The translations under genes were made by a program, and so were the position numbers. 64,000 nt of DNA from positions 572,034-636,033 of the forward strand of contig SCFE01000078.1 in NCBI GenBank assembly GCA_004352715.1, given 5' to 3'. The notes under the pieces are model-generated. The model was not told where the DNA came from. It searched no databases and was given only the letters and a program-made list of their open reading frames with translations. This DNA comes from Hofstenia miamia (taxonomy: Eukaryota; Xenacoelomorpha; Acoela). Positions within the stretch are counted from its first letter, which is position 1, and each line of letters opens with the position of its first letter. Positions 21,901 through 34,100 of the stretch are shown here, one piece after another.

Positions 21901-24900
21901 CATCGACAAAACGATCACTAGACTTAACTTTTTATTTAGAAAATTAACTTTATTTTATTATGCAAATATAATAGCAAATGTGCATTTGACCAAGTCAAAT
22001 ATAATATAAGATTGTCAGATAGCATTTCTGTATTTTATTTTCAGCAGTAAATTTAAAGCAATTTTATTAAAAAAAATGTGTTGGGAAAAGTACCATTGAG
22101 TATGAACCAAATTATACTAAGCTATTAATGCATTAATATTAAGTCAATAAATGAAGGTTTAGTGAACTGGCCAGTGAACTTCTGCTTGGGCTCGGGAATA
22201 GCACCCGGTTTATAGCACCCCATCTGAATTGATTTATCAAATTAAATTTAAGTAATTAAATTACAATATAAGATTTACTTTAGAAATTATTTATTTGATA
22301 TTACTGTATACTTAAATTTTATCTTTGTATTGGAATTTAAATCTATACATATATATATATATNNNNNNNNNNNNNNNNNNNNNNNNNNNNNNNNNNNNNN
22401 NNNNNNNNNNNNNNNNNNNNNNNNNNNNNNNNNNNNNNNNNNNNNNNNNNNNNNNNNNNNNTGTGTGTGTGTGTGTGTGTGTGTTTTCCTAGAACCTAAG
22501 TTGTTTTCAGAGTAATTGTGAATTTTTCCTCAATAGCTTAATAGACACTTTCAAAATATATTCAATATTTGACAAAAATGATAAATTTTTGCTCATTGTC
22601 AAAGTGAGTGCTAATCTGTAACCATAAGATTGACTATGAGATACAAAATGAAGTTTTATTCTTCAAAATTCGGAAATTTCAATAAAAACTGTGCTGTTGC
22701 ACTTATGAGACAACTTTTCTCTGGCCCCATCTGTTCTGCAAATATTCTGATTTTTTTTCATAAAAATATATTCCATATTAATCGTGATGCCCACCGCCGC
22801 AGCAAAACTGATTGGGTCATGAGTTTCTTGTTCTTACATTTCTAGTTGAAAATTGGCTTAGAAATCATACCCAGATCCTGTGTCAGAATGACTCAATATG
22901 TTTAGACCCAAACCCAAATCCTGCTTTATCAAACATTTTTACCTAGACCCAAACCAAGCCATAATTTTGTGCACATCTATCTTGTTTTTATTAAAATTTA
23001 GCAATTGTGTATAAAGCATCAACATTTTAGTGACATTTAGGACATTATAAAGCCTATGTAGACTACCTAATAACTCTATGTCCTGTTCCTTTCACACTAA
23101 AGCGAAATAACTTGAGGAACATATCATTCAACTAAACTTAAAGAAAATTCATTGATGCCTTAATAAAATTGCCATTATTTACCGAATGATAGCATAATGT
23201 TATAAATTTAGGTATAATTTTTAAGAGTTATTGTTTTACTGAAGTTTCTACTAAAAAGAGATCTCTAGTAGCTGACTCGGTTTTGATTTATCATGTCATT
23301 GAAGTGTCCCTAAGTGGTCTTTTTGTGTCCTCTGTGAGATGTAATAATAATTATTAAAAAATAACAATTCTCTAGTAAAAAATTCTATGGTGCATATGCA
23401 TCATTTTGCAAAAAGTTATTTTGTATGGCATTGTTTGACTCATATTCAAGATTATCTTCATGAACGAAGTAATACAATTTTGACAAGGCAGACAGCTTAA
23501 GATGTAGAATAATTTTTAAAAAGACGCACAACATCGGTCAGAATTAATTAATTAATCTCGTCACATTGTAGGCGTATATACTCACTGCTCAAATTCAAAT
23601 ACTAGATTTTGTATTAGAATGTTGTGTTTATACAGGAGAATTGAAAATTAAATAATCTTTAAAGAATCGACCTCATGGGGTTTCATTATCGAAAATGCCG
23701 ATTTCAATTGGCTACAAACGGAGCCATTGGAACTTGCGAAGCTTATTTTGCTTATAGCTAGTCGACCTTCAAAAGCAACCTTAGAAATTAATAACTTATA
23801 TAAAAAATATAACATTGTAAATCGTGAATGCATATACGGGAAACAGACGTTGCCATAGAAAATAATCTTATTTAATCAATTGTCAAATTTTTCATAGAAG
23901 GATTTACTTAAGGTGTATTCAGGATATCTATTTTTGTCGGAAAATGCAAAATATTTTTGTTCAAAATATCGATGTTTTATCAGAGAATTTTTGTTCGAAA
24001 ACCAGGCCGGCTTACAACTAATGCGGGTATCAGGACAGGGTAAATCAGTACAAGCTAATCAAGCGAATTTCATCAACATATGATAAATCCATCCAACACA
24101 TACAACATTATATCTGCTTTTTTACCCCTATGTCTTTGGGTAAGTAAATCCTTAACTATAAGCAGGTCACAATAAATTCGACTTGTAGCTTAGGCTTAGT
24201 AAGGCAGTGAATAAGTCAGTATAAAATTGGGCTATTATTTATTTTACTGATGTCACTGGGCGAGTGAGTCACAACAAGTAACCCAGAGCTATCTTTTACA
24301 TTATCATCAAAGCCAAAAAATAGAAATCGCAAGAAAGGACATTAATAATGTAAACGTACTCCAAATGAATGTTAATTTTTGCATTTAACTGATTTTTCGT
24401 AGAAAAAATTAAGTTATTGCTTTCCGGTGTTTCCATGAACGATCCATACCCAAAAACAAGTGAAAATTGTTTATTTCATAAAATCCTACTAGATTTGTTC
24501 GCATTCCAAAGAAAATGTAATACCTAAGCCATTATAATATTGGTCCTGTCCCATTTACAAATATAAAGCTTCTTTCTATGACATTCGTTGTTAGTACATC
24601 ATTTTCTTAGTTTTGTAAAGGTCTCAAGACATTATTGAAATATTTTCAATATAACTCTGTTTTAATACATATTATGAGATTTGGATTTTCGCCAGTACAA
24701 CCTTTTTTATAGTTAGTTAAATTTTGGAAAATTTGTTAAAAGGATTTCAAATTTTTTAGTTCTTCACGCTTTTTAAGTCTGAAATGATGCGAGTCTTCAG
24801 CTTCTAATTGTTTTTTATAATGTGGCTTCATTTCAAATCAACTTTGAGTTTTGTAGATGAAACTGCTATACATATTATATTCATGGACAGAAGTGCCAGC

Positions 24901-27900
24901 ACCAAAATATTTTTTAATAAAATGATGAAACTAAAAAATTGTCTCCTTCGCAGATAAAATTTATTTCAAACCGGTGGGCGAGGGAGAGCAAATGCGGTCA
25001 GCCATATGCTACATCTATACTTTGTTTCTGATTTAAAAATTTCAATTTTAAATTCAAAATATTTTTCAGTTAATGTAAATTTTAGTTTAAAATATATTTA
25101 AGTTATGATCATTTCTCAGACCTAGCTAAGCTCTGTAGAATTGTAGAATATTTTTAATGTTGTCCAATTTCACCATGAGAAGACTTAAGGTGGTATATTA
25201 ACCATAAAATTTGAGGATAAAAATCGCTTTGTCGACACATTCGGACAATTTTTCCACTATTTCGGAAATTTTGCGGCACTGACATATCTATTGGTGTATG
25301 CTCCATTCAATAGTGAATATTTCTGTTTAAAAATTATTCTTGTACCAAATTATTACAAAGTGTTAAAAAAATTTTCAACTTAAGTTATGATTTTTTAGAA
25401 GCCCACAATATCTTATATCCTTCTATATATTTTTTAGGTAATTGACTCAAGCCCTATGATCAAAGTCTGATGTCGTTTTACAACAGTACGGGATTTTAGT
25501 TTTAGGGCATCAATGAAAGACAGAGAGAGACACTTCTTTATCCTATAGAGCTTCGATATCTTTATTAGTTAATGGTTTATGAGCGTTTATATCTTTTTTG
25601 AAGAAACTATCATAGAATTTTATAAATTTCTGAGAAGTTTATTCTTTTTCCTAATCATGAAAAGGCAATAAGTGCGTGGCTACTTCATTAACAATCAGAA
25701 GAAAAAAGAAATTTTCTTTTCAATCTATTCTTTTTTAGGTTCTTGAAGTTCTTGATTATTTTAAAACTTGAAACATTGTTAGTGCACTGAATTTGTTTGA
25801 CAAATTACGAATTATTTCTTAATAAATTTCTATCCAAAGACAACAACATACTAATTATAAATAACAATTTTTAGAGTTTTGGGAGTAAGCAAGAATAATT
25901 TTGTCTTTGATCCTAAAGATTTGAGGTAAATTAACTTTAATTATAAGTTTGAGAACTGAAACGGTAAATTTGCGGGCATTGGAATTCGTTTATTTCCGAA
26001 TAAAATTTATTAACTCGTTTGTAGAGCAGAGCTTAATTTTTTTGAGATTTTTGGTTTCAATAATTTGGATCCAAAAAATTATTTCTTTCATTTTCTTTAA
26101 ATTTATAATATCTATATTTACGTGCTGGAAAATGTAAATTATTTCAAAATATATAAAACAATAGAAATTCCTAATTAATAAAATGAAGAAAATAAATGTT
26201 TTTTGTTCTTAGTTATTTATCTCTTGCAAGGTAATTCTCCTGTAATTTGCGAATGAAAACATTCTAAAGAAACTCAATAAGAATTTCTTTCATTATTACT
26301 TGAAAGATAACACATCTAAGAAAACCGAAATGTCATATAATTGAAACTTTCCTAATTGAAATTGCAATCACACATTATACCAATTTCCTAAAGCTTATTA
26401 AATTCCATTCGACGCTCCTTTAACGTCTTACATCGTATAGGTTTTATTCAAAATAACTTTTATGCATAAAGCGCATCACGAAAAAACCTCCNATGTATAT
26501 ATATATATATATATATTTATTGATTCGAGATTCAATTTTCACTGGGTTTAAAGAAATAAAAACAAATTTAATACAATTAACCTAATGTAGGGATAGATTG
26601 CTTGAATATTTAAATAGCCTGTTTTTGTCTATGCATTGACATTTAGTTTATCTTCTCAAAAATACTAGTGTATTTAAACATGTCGTTTGGGGTAAAATCA
26701 AGGCCAATGCAAGTCTAATTAACACTCAGCTCGCAATCCTTTTTTGCTAATGAATTCTTTAAGAAATATACAACATCGCTAAAAATGGAATTTATTTTTA
26801 ATGGTTGCAGCTTAGCTCAAATATTTATTATTTTATAATAGAAATATATACACACATGGACTAAGAAATATGGAATTACCAAATATGACAAAAGATGGAT
26901 TTATTTTACTTGTTAACTCATGAGACAGGCTTCTAAACACTAATTTTTCGCTGAACTAATTTTAGAGTCTATTTTTTTAGCGTGATAGCATTGGTTTGGG
27001 TTGCCAGCATATAAAAATTTTGTCTCATCTTTGGTGTGACTGAAATTTTGGGACATTTTTTGCCTTACTATAATCCTATTTGTTTGTTTTGTTCCACGAA
27101 TTTGAATGAAAGTAACAACTTAGTAGGGTATGTTGTTGACCTACTTTCTTGACCAATCTATTATAGCAAAAGTGTAAGTGGAGAAGGGCTGTCTGAACTT
27201 CAATGCACCAACACTATTTAATGTAAATTAGTGGGGATAGTCATCCAAGAATGTATAACATCCAAGAAATATATTTTGAAAAAAGATGTTTTTAAAACTG
27301 CGCTGCCCTTATATCTGTGCCTAGTCAACTATCTATGTTTAACAATAGGAAGAATCGCCCCTGGTTCGAAATCTATCAAAAAACGAATGGTAAATAACTA
27401 CTTCAGTTTTCCTCAGTTTAATTGCGCATTAAAACGTTTAAGAAAAATTGCCAATATAGTTTCAATCAATGGTTGTCAATTGTACAGCATAGTCTTTTTA
27501 CAATTTATCCGTGTTTAACCGTAAAAAGTTTAGCCGTACCATAAGGTGTACATAATATATACATCTTAAGCCGTACGCTCTACCTACAGATACTGTCAAG
27601 TAAATGTTGGTCCTGTATGCGCAGAGCAATAATATATATATATATATACACACATATATATATATATGCAACAGTGTTGATTGAGATAATAAAAATTTGC
27701 TTAAGCTTATTTAAGCATATTTACTATTTTATTACTATTATTATTGTTAAGCAAACTGCTTCAGTGTTCCCCAGTTTTAACGAAATCTGATAGTTCCTAG
27801 TTTATATTCTAGATCAAAAGTTCAAAGCTGTTTCTGAACATGTTTGTTCTTATAAAACCAGTCGAATTCGTTTCTACCATTTAAAGAAAAATGTATGTCC

Positions 27901-28144
27901 ATGCTGGACACTGCTGATCTCGATGTTCGTTCCTAAATACTTAGAAATGTCTGCAATGTAATCAGAGAGAAACTATAATTTAAGAAGAAGTAATTTACCT
28001 TCTTAAGATTTCTCCATCTTTGAGAAGCAATGCGAATCCATCTTTTCCTGGAGGATATTCATATTTGTCAATGGTCATGTTCAGATGAGAACAGATCCAT
28101 TCTCGAATCTTCATCTCATCTTCCTTCTTGTATTTTGAATCAAT
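18797..28144 (-). CDS. Transgelin/calponin-family protein (CH domain), partial gene model
   Basis: Three exons were recognised on the minus strand: 28144-27999, 20750-20601 and 18988-18797 (with stop). Together they encode an N-terminal IDSKYKKEDEMKIREWICSH and a GFALLLKDGEILR stretch, then EQISKAINVAIEDFGVRKQS with VFDVNDLYEMRNMTQVVEF. The end is NFTDEQIKQSRDSAVSMQAG followed by TNKIGSQ. This is the CH domain plus calponin-like motif of the transgelin (SM22)/Mp20 family, actin-associated cytoskeletal proteins. The exon carrying the middle of the CH domain (LVNxLxP...MxFKQ in relatives) and the first coding exon were not found. Phases require one missing exon of length 1 mod 3 between 27998 and 20751. 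The introns (about 7.2 and 1.6 kb) are full of repeats. A missing exon could be in the 99-N gap, diverged, or lost. Confidence 0.82.
19250..19335. repeat. Degenerate GGGCC/GGGCTTGG low-complexity patch
   Basis: The patch is built from GGGC, GGGCCGGGC and GCTTGG words in an otherwise A+T-rich intron. Similar patches in either orientation are seen near 510-560, 22860-22960, 48725-48800 and 62490-62600. Confidence 0.5.
19693..20440. mobile_element. Copy 2 of the hAT-like element, partial
   Basis: Blocks match copy 1 in order: GGTCGTAAAGCATAG.ACTCAGCAG at the start, then TTAAAACAT...AAATGAAATTC...GTGAAACT, then GAGATTTT...AAACCAACAAAA...AAATTTAAAACAAT. The segment corresponding to about 1985-2460 of copy 1 is absent. 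The CAGGG start is mutated and no right terminus was found. It lies in the transgelin-like gene, in the intron between the last two exons. Confidence 0.6.
20601..20750 (-). CDS. Transgelin-like exon: C-terminal half of CH domain
   Basis: An exon of exactly 50 codons lies between a TTTTTTTAG acceptor and a GTAAGA donor, phase 0 on both sides. EQISKAINVAIEDFGVRKQS and then VFDVNDLYE...TQVVEFFMVLGGA match the family pattern ENIxxFLxAxExYGVxxxDxFQTVDLxExxDMxxVxxxLxALG. Confidence 0.87.
20951..20980. mobile_element. Mariner/Tc-type terminal inverted repeat, isolated
   Basis: TA followed by CAGGGTGTCCCAAAAAATGT is a typical Tc1/mariner-superfamily terminus. No opposite terminus or transposase was found nearby, so only one end remains. 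Confidence 0.4.
21061..21796. repeat. GC-rich interspersed repeat, long copy (possible LTR)
   Basis: The block is sharply richer in G+C than the surrounding DNA. Its last 190 bp (from GGCGCAACCCTCTC at about 21612 to AGTAACCCC at about 21796) align with the copy at 57.57-57.78 kb. Shared blocks include TGAAG.T.GGC.TT.GG, ACTCA..AGATCAG, GCGTGCC and TGTTGACT..T..AGTAACCCC. No long reading frame, no tRNA-type Pol III boxes and no rRNA similarity were seen. An LTR or other retroelement end is the simplest guess; the class is not established. Confidence 0.55.
22346..22485. repeat. (AT)n - 99 N gap - (TG)n microsatellite
   Basis: An (AT)n run at about 22346-22362 meets a gap of 99 N (22363-22461), followed by a (TG)n run (22462-22485). 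The gap was evidently caused by the simple repeat. Confidence 0.9.
22486..27998. other. Large transgelin-like intron, no exon recognised
   Basis: Apart from a CCCAAACCCAAATCC-type patch near 22.9 kb and (AT)n runs near 26.49 kb and 27.63-27.67 kb, no feature is supported. The missing internal exon of the CH domain was looked for here on the minus strand without success. Confidence 0.4.
26485..26518. repeat. (AT)n microsatellite with a single N
   Basis: A TATATATATAT run of about 25 bases follows an undetermined base at 26492. Confidence 0.8.
27999..28144 (-). CDS. Transgelin-like exon: N-terminal part of CH domain
   Basis: A 146-nt exon lies between a TTCTTTTAG acceptor and a GTAAAT donor: 48 codons plus two bases. 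KYKKEDEMKIREWICSHL aligns with the first CH helix of transgelins (KYDxELExxLVEWI). FALLLKDGEILRR aligns with the conserved (F)xxWLKNGVILSKL stretch. Confidence 0.85.
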
Positions 28145-31100
28145 CTAAAAGAAAAATATGAGAGCTTAAATTCTCATAATCCAGAGAGTTTTCCCTGGAG
28201 ACAGTTATATAGTTAATCTCACTTTTCACATTAGACTCAATTAAAATATGTTTCAAAGATCATTGTTTAGACAAATTACAGGACATATGTATTTTAACAG
28301 GAACAGTAAAACGCTAATTATCCCGATCTGGATTTCCCAAGACTTAATATTCTTCGGAAATAATACGCAATACAGTTACAATTTTTAATCGATTATAGCA
28401 GCAAAGGAGAAAAACTTTTAGCAAATTTTCGTCAATTTGGTATATAAAAGATTTCTATCATTTGTTTGGAAACAATAAATTGTATTAAAAAATCGCATGC
28501 ATTGAAATTATTAGAATTCCCTATATAGACGATTGGAAATTAATTTGTCGGTAGAGGTTCTGTTACAGAAGGATGTGCGAGCCAATTAGATAAAAGACGT
28601 AATGAAAAATCCATCGCTTTGCAAAGATTAAAGAGAAACAATGAGTTAAAGAGACATCAATGTGAGCACTTTTCAATGAGAGCAATCTCGTCTTATGAAT
28701 AACAGTAAGTAAGTTATGTCTTAACTATGTATTATAATTGACCTTTTAGTCCAATATACTTATTCTTTTGATGTAATTTACTGTGCAATATTATGGCTGG
28801 GCTCAAAGATAAAAATTCTAAATGATTGTTTACACATCAACAGAACAACATTTCTGGTGCATCGATAACAAATGATGTACGAGTGAGTTTAATTAAGCAA
28901 AATATGTAATTGGCAAACTATATTAAATTTTCATAAACTACTACTGATAATTCTTAAAACTTGGATTTAAAATTTTATGATTCTTTTTAGTTGCCATTGT
29001 ATATTTACTCCTAGTATTAACATGAACTATGTGCTTAGAATTAATAAAAATCAAAACGAATTATCTAAAACATTAAAAGTAATTTGAATTTGGAAACGGT
29101 TAATTCCGTTAAATATACAATGTGCAAAAATTTTGGTATATCATAGGCAGATGTTAATTACAAAACATTTAATTCTTCAGCAAACTGACTGACACAAATA
29201 ATAAATTTCAATTTTATTTTGGATGCAAATAAGCTGGGATGATGCCAGCAGCAAACCTTGACAGCTTACCAGCATATTACATTTCTCAGAAACACAGATG
29301 TCGGACAAATGGCGAATGTTTTGACAGATAAATGAATTTATTAAAATGATTAATAGATTGCCAGAATATTTATGGATAACAGTAAATTTTGTGCATGGAT
29401 GCTGCTATGAATATGAGGAATTCAGATAACACGTTTTGAAATCATTCATCTAGAAAATTTTTCAACTTAGTAAACATCTGTCAAAAACTGTAGTTGTAGC
29501 TGAACATGACATTTATAGGCATAAACCTTTTCAGAAAGATGTCCATTCCAATCTGAATGAATATAATCTAGATGGTATATTGTTGAGAATTATTCAAAAT
29601 TTGATTGTGGTCGATACAAACTCAGATAAAGAAAGTAAAGGCATTTATTATGGCAAACGAGGCAAAATTTTTGATCTAGAACCAAGGGCAACGCCAAATA
29701 CACGTGTTAATGATGAAAGGCAAGCCAATTCCAAGTAACAATAAGGTAAGGACTTACATGATAAGGCCCAACTGAAACTCTGGATATAGCTCCGCTAATA
29801 CAAAATGTATGTCCATGTATTTCCCGTTTTGTCTTGAATTTTCAGTCTCAACTTACACAAATTTGATGAAATTTTTGTTTTCAATTTACTTCATACTATA
29901 TTATAATCATTTAAATTTTTTCAAGACCAAATGAGTTGCTCAACAAATTTTGGGAGACCGAATGGTTAAATTTATGAATTAAAGTGTTTTCATTTCTGAA
30001 TGTAAAATTGAGGTTATCAAATCAAAGAATGAAGTTTGATGCGTACTTGGAACTAGGTTTGTAACCCATACTTGCAGTTCGTCGTTTTATGATTTAATAA
30101 AACTTCTGTTAAATAAGAAACTTGTAAAAAATGTGTAGTATGGAATTTGACATTTTCTCAGGATTGTCCCTTCTAAATTTCATCTAATTATTCGTATTGC
30201 AGAATGAAATTTTAAGAATACATGTATATCGTATTACCAAGATCGTATTCAGACATTTTTTATGACGGTGGACTTCTCAACTTTGATCGAGTTTAGTGTT
30301 CAATTACATGGGAAATTCTTGCAAAGACTGCTAAAGTGTGGCAAAAATTGGTTATTAAAGTGCATTTCCCACTTAAGATTTTTGTAATTTTTTCATGAAA
30401 TACTTCATTAGCAAGAAAATCATTGTTAAAAGACTTAAGGAAAACATTGCCCTATGCTCCCGCATAAATACGCCTCTGCATACTACCATTACTATACCGT
30501 CGTTTAAATTGATATTTTGTCTAACCCAAAATGGTAAACTAAGAACCATATATTCCCCTCGACCATCTTGATTTTTAGAAATCAAAGCATAAATGTAGTG
30601 GGATATCTATTGTGTACATTGGGTGTTATGATTACTCCAATTACATTTTCATTACTCCGTGACAGAGCAGGGTGGTGAATATTACTAATGTTGTAACGTG
30701 CCAATTTTGTCCTATTGCTATCTCACACTTAGCGCAACATTAGACCCAATCCCATGTGCATCCTAAATTTAGATTTTAAAGTATTATAATACAATTCAGT
30801 TTAGATTCACTTCTACCACCAATGGAGGTATAAAATGATGTACTTAACAAGAAAAAGTAAAGTTTACAAGCAAATTAAATTTTATCCCTTAAAATATGAT
30901 AATGCTTCTATTACAAAAATGAAGTTTTTAAACAAATAAAACTCCCAAGTGATTTTGGAATTCTCAATGTCTAGACGATTAGGAATTTGCAAGTTTAAAT
31001 GTTCTTTGATCATTGATTAAGGCGGATAAAATAAATTGCATCAGCGAATTCGATGTTACAGTTTCCCATACGTGTACTCTTGTAGATGTAAGGAAATTAC

Positions 31101-34100
31101 AAATGATTCAGATACAGAAATAATTAACTTTTCATATTAGCCAGGTGGAATGAAATCCTCTGTTTTTTAATTGGTGGCAAGAACTTTTTCTGGAAATTTT
31201 CTTGCGGCGAAAAATCCAAAAAAATATTCGGGGCATACTTTTTGCATTTTAACAATCAGGGCATCTAAACATAACTGTAATGATCTTTATTGGATTATTT
31301 ATCTTAAGAGAGTTATTTACTTTTATAAAACCAATTAAAAATATTGTTTTGATGTTTGTTAAAAGTTTTATCCAATATCCAAAGACTTAGACCTGCAAGT
31401 ATAAGCAAAGGCTTGGCTGCAGTCGTTTCACAATAAACAAACGATTTTTATTAACAATGAAATTTGATAAAGATGATTTCACTTCGCTTAAGTAGAATTT
31501 TTCAGAAGTCGGACTATTTTTGATGGTCAGGACCTATGTTCCAAACGACTTTATTTCGCACAGTAGTCGGGTTTTCTTAATTGCCCAATTCAGGATGTAT
31601 CTACAGAAACTTAACTCCATTGATTTAACCTGTAATGCATATTGATTCTTGGATTAATATTAAAACACTTGATGGCAACTAATCAATTTTTGAATAATTA
31701 ATTTTTTCTTGAGTAGACAGCTATTTGGTTTTACACAATCTAATAGATTTTTATACAATTTCGATACTATTTTGAATACTAGAGCGAAGCATCTTTTCAG
31801 GACTAAAACGGTTTTGTGATGGGAAACAACCGGACGCAATCAAAATTTCACGGTCTAGAGATAAATTAGATTCTTAACTTAAAAAATTTATTGGCGAAAA
31901 TTTATCCTATTTTTAGCGGAAGTTCACATGCGCTTCCACTTACAATTTAGTAAAGATATGGCACATTACCTATATAAAAACCTAATGTTTGTGAAAAACG
32001 TAACGCTTTTATAACGATTTTAAAAAATCCTCTTTTCAACATATTTTGTTAAATTAATATGAAACATTATCATGTATACAGTTAGTGCAATATCCAATTA
32101 AGTCTATGTATTTTAATACTTGTACTAATGTAAATGCAACAAATGTTATAAATGTTTATGTGTGCAAAAGTCGATAAGACCTTTAAAATGCATATCATTG
32201 TGAGAATTGAAATAAGTAAGCATTTTCGGTATTTGGTTAAAAAATAGAATTATTTTCATAGGTTCTTAACTAGTGCATTGCTTCGATGTCCCTTTATTCC
32301 AGTTGTCCTTGCCTATACTAATTGGAAAAAGTGTTCACTGAGCGGTCTGCTTTTTCATTATTTTTATTTGTGTCTAGTACTCTTCGCTTCGCATTTGAAC
32401 TTTTCAATAATTCCTTATTTTATTGTCATTGGATAACATAAGGGTATGAACATTAATCACATCCGACGGTTTATGAATATTCAATAGTAAACTTAACTCT
32501 GTAAATTTATCAACCACATGAAAAATTGATTTTCGTCAATTTGCCAAGAAATCAGTTTTGGTAATAAAATATTTCAAATCACTGCAGAATTACGAAATAT
32601 AAGATAATGGATTTTTGTTCTCATAATCTTCGAATTATCTTATAGAAAAAAATCATAAAATTCATCATCATGACAATGTGTTTTTTTTTGGTTTCTTATA
32701 ATGAAGCAAAAAAGGATAACTATTGAATGGATTTATTACTTTATCGATTTTTATGATAATTATTTTCATAATTTAAGTGTAGGGTCTCTACAACTACATA
32801 GAAATTGAATTTTGAAAATGCGATTTTGGTGTTGACATTTTCCAAGCAATATTAAGTCGGATTTATCTGCCAAAAAATTCATGTATTGTTTCTCAATATG
32901 TAACTTTAAAAATTTTTCTTAGAAAAATGAAATGTGGGTGTGCTATGGAATGTTGAAGTAGTATATAATTAATTAATGTGTATTGACAAGAGTTTTTAAA
33001 TATCTGCTGATTTTATTTAGGGTCTATGGTATGTTTTTCAAGCGGAGGTATAGTCTGACAATTTTTACAAGAAGATATTATTACTTTTAACCTAAGAAAA
33101 AGATATGTATATTCTTCACAAAATAATATTTGATAAGTTAAGAATAAATTATAAGTAACTATAAAATTACATAGTTTCCAACTTTTAAAAGCAATGTTCA
33201 ATTTATTTGAAGAACATCAAAATATTGAGATTTGATGACGTCATCGGAAATAATGTTTGGCATCAAATTTCTTCACATTGTAAATTGATAGTGCTGATAG
33301 TTAAACTATCACAATCCAATCCAGAGTTTGAGGGGCCAAAAATGCATGTCGAATAGGGTTAAAGATACTTCCGTGGGAAATTTTACATTTGGAATTTCCA
33401 ATAGTAAAATTTTCCATGAAAATTGTTAGCACTTTCTGGTATATCAGAATAATTTGCATGGATTTGTACTATATACATCAGAAATTCACGTAATTTGATG
33501 CGTGAATGAACTATCAGCTTTATGCTCAATTCTAAACTCTTAGCAGTTCACATTGTTGCTGAATTTAAGCTGCATCACTGGAGTGACATTCTAAGGCTTT
33601 GAATCAAGTGTTTATCAAAGTCGCCTTTTAAGTGATCACAAATTAGTATTTCAACAACCCCAAGATATGCTTTGCATCATTCATTAACTGAGGATAACTA
33701 ATTTTACTCAATGATGAAAACGTAAATGATTCAAACGTCATTCTTCATATTCTCAGTTTATATGAGTCCATGAGCTATTGAGATGTTGCACCGGAGGTGC
33801 GAAATATAACATTGAAACAGAAACTACAGTAATTATGTCCGTTGGACGAGAAATAAGGGAATCATTATTTATAAATTCATGCATTGTGTTTCGCAATGCA
33901 CAACGCGATTGTGGATGTGAAGACAATATATTCAACAATTTGCTAAATTGACATTTCCTCATTTTATCTCGATCTATTAATTTATCATATGTCAAAAGGG
34001 AATTTTTCTCATTATCGACTGTAATTGGATCCACCAAACATACAATTAGGTCATAGGATATAGTGTTGAAAGAACTCAAATTTGCAGTTTATTCAGATGA

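Noticed and set aside
23700-23780. Minus-strand MAPF before GTAGCC, a possible missing CH exon end (MxFKQ-like)
   Set aside because: Upstream in-frame stops and no polypyrimidine acceptor leave an exon of only about 26 nt, which is not credible.
27355-27372. GGTTCGAAATC, a tRNA B-box-like sequence
   Set aside because: No A box or cloverleaf could be formed around it. No tRNA gene is supported anywhere in the window.
27345-27400. Plus-strand RIAPGSKSIKKRM followed by a GTAAAT donor, reminiscent of the missing CH-domain exon
   Set aside because: It is on the opposite strand to the transgelin-like gene, does not fit the required phase, and the resemblance covers only a few residues.
30373-30585. 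Minus-strand frame NQDGRGEYMVLSLPFW...GIVMVVCRGVF, weakly like a LINE endonuclease segment
   Set aside because: No second endonuclease motif (GDFN, SDH) is nearby; the similarity is too weak to call.
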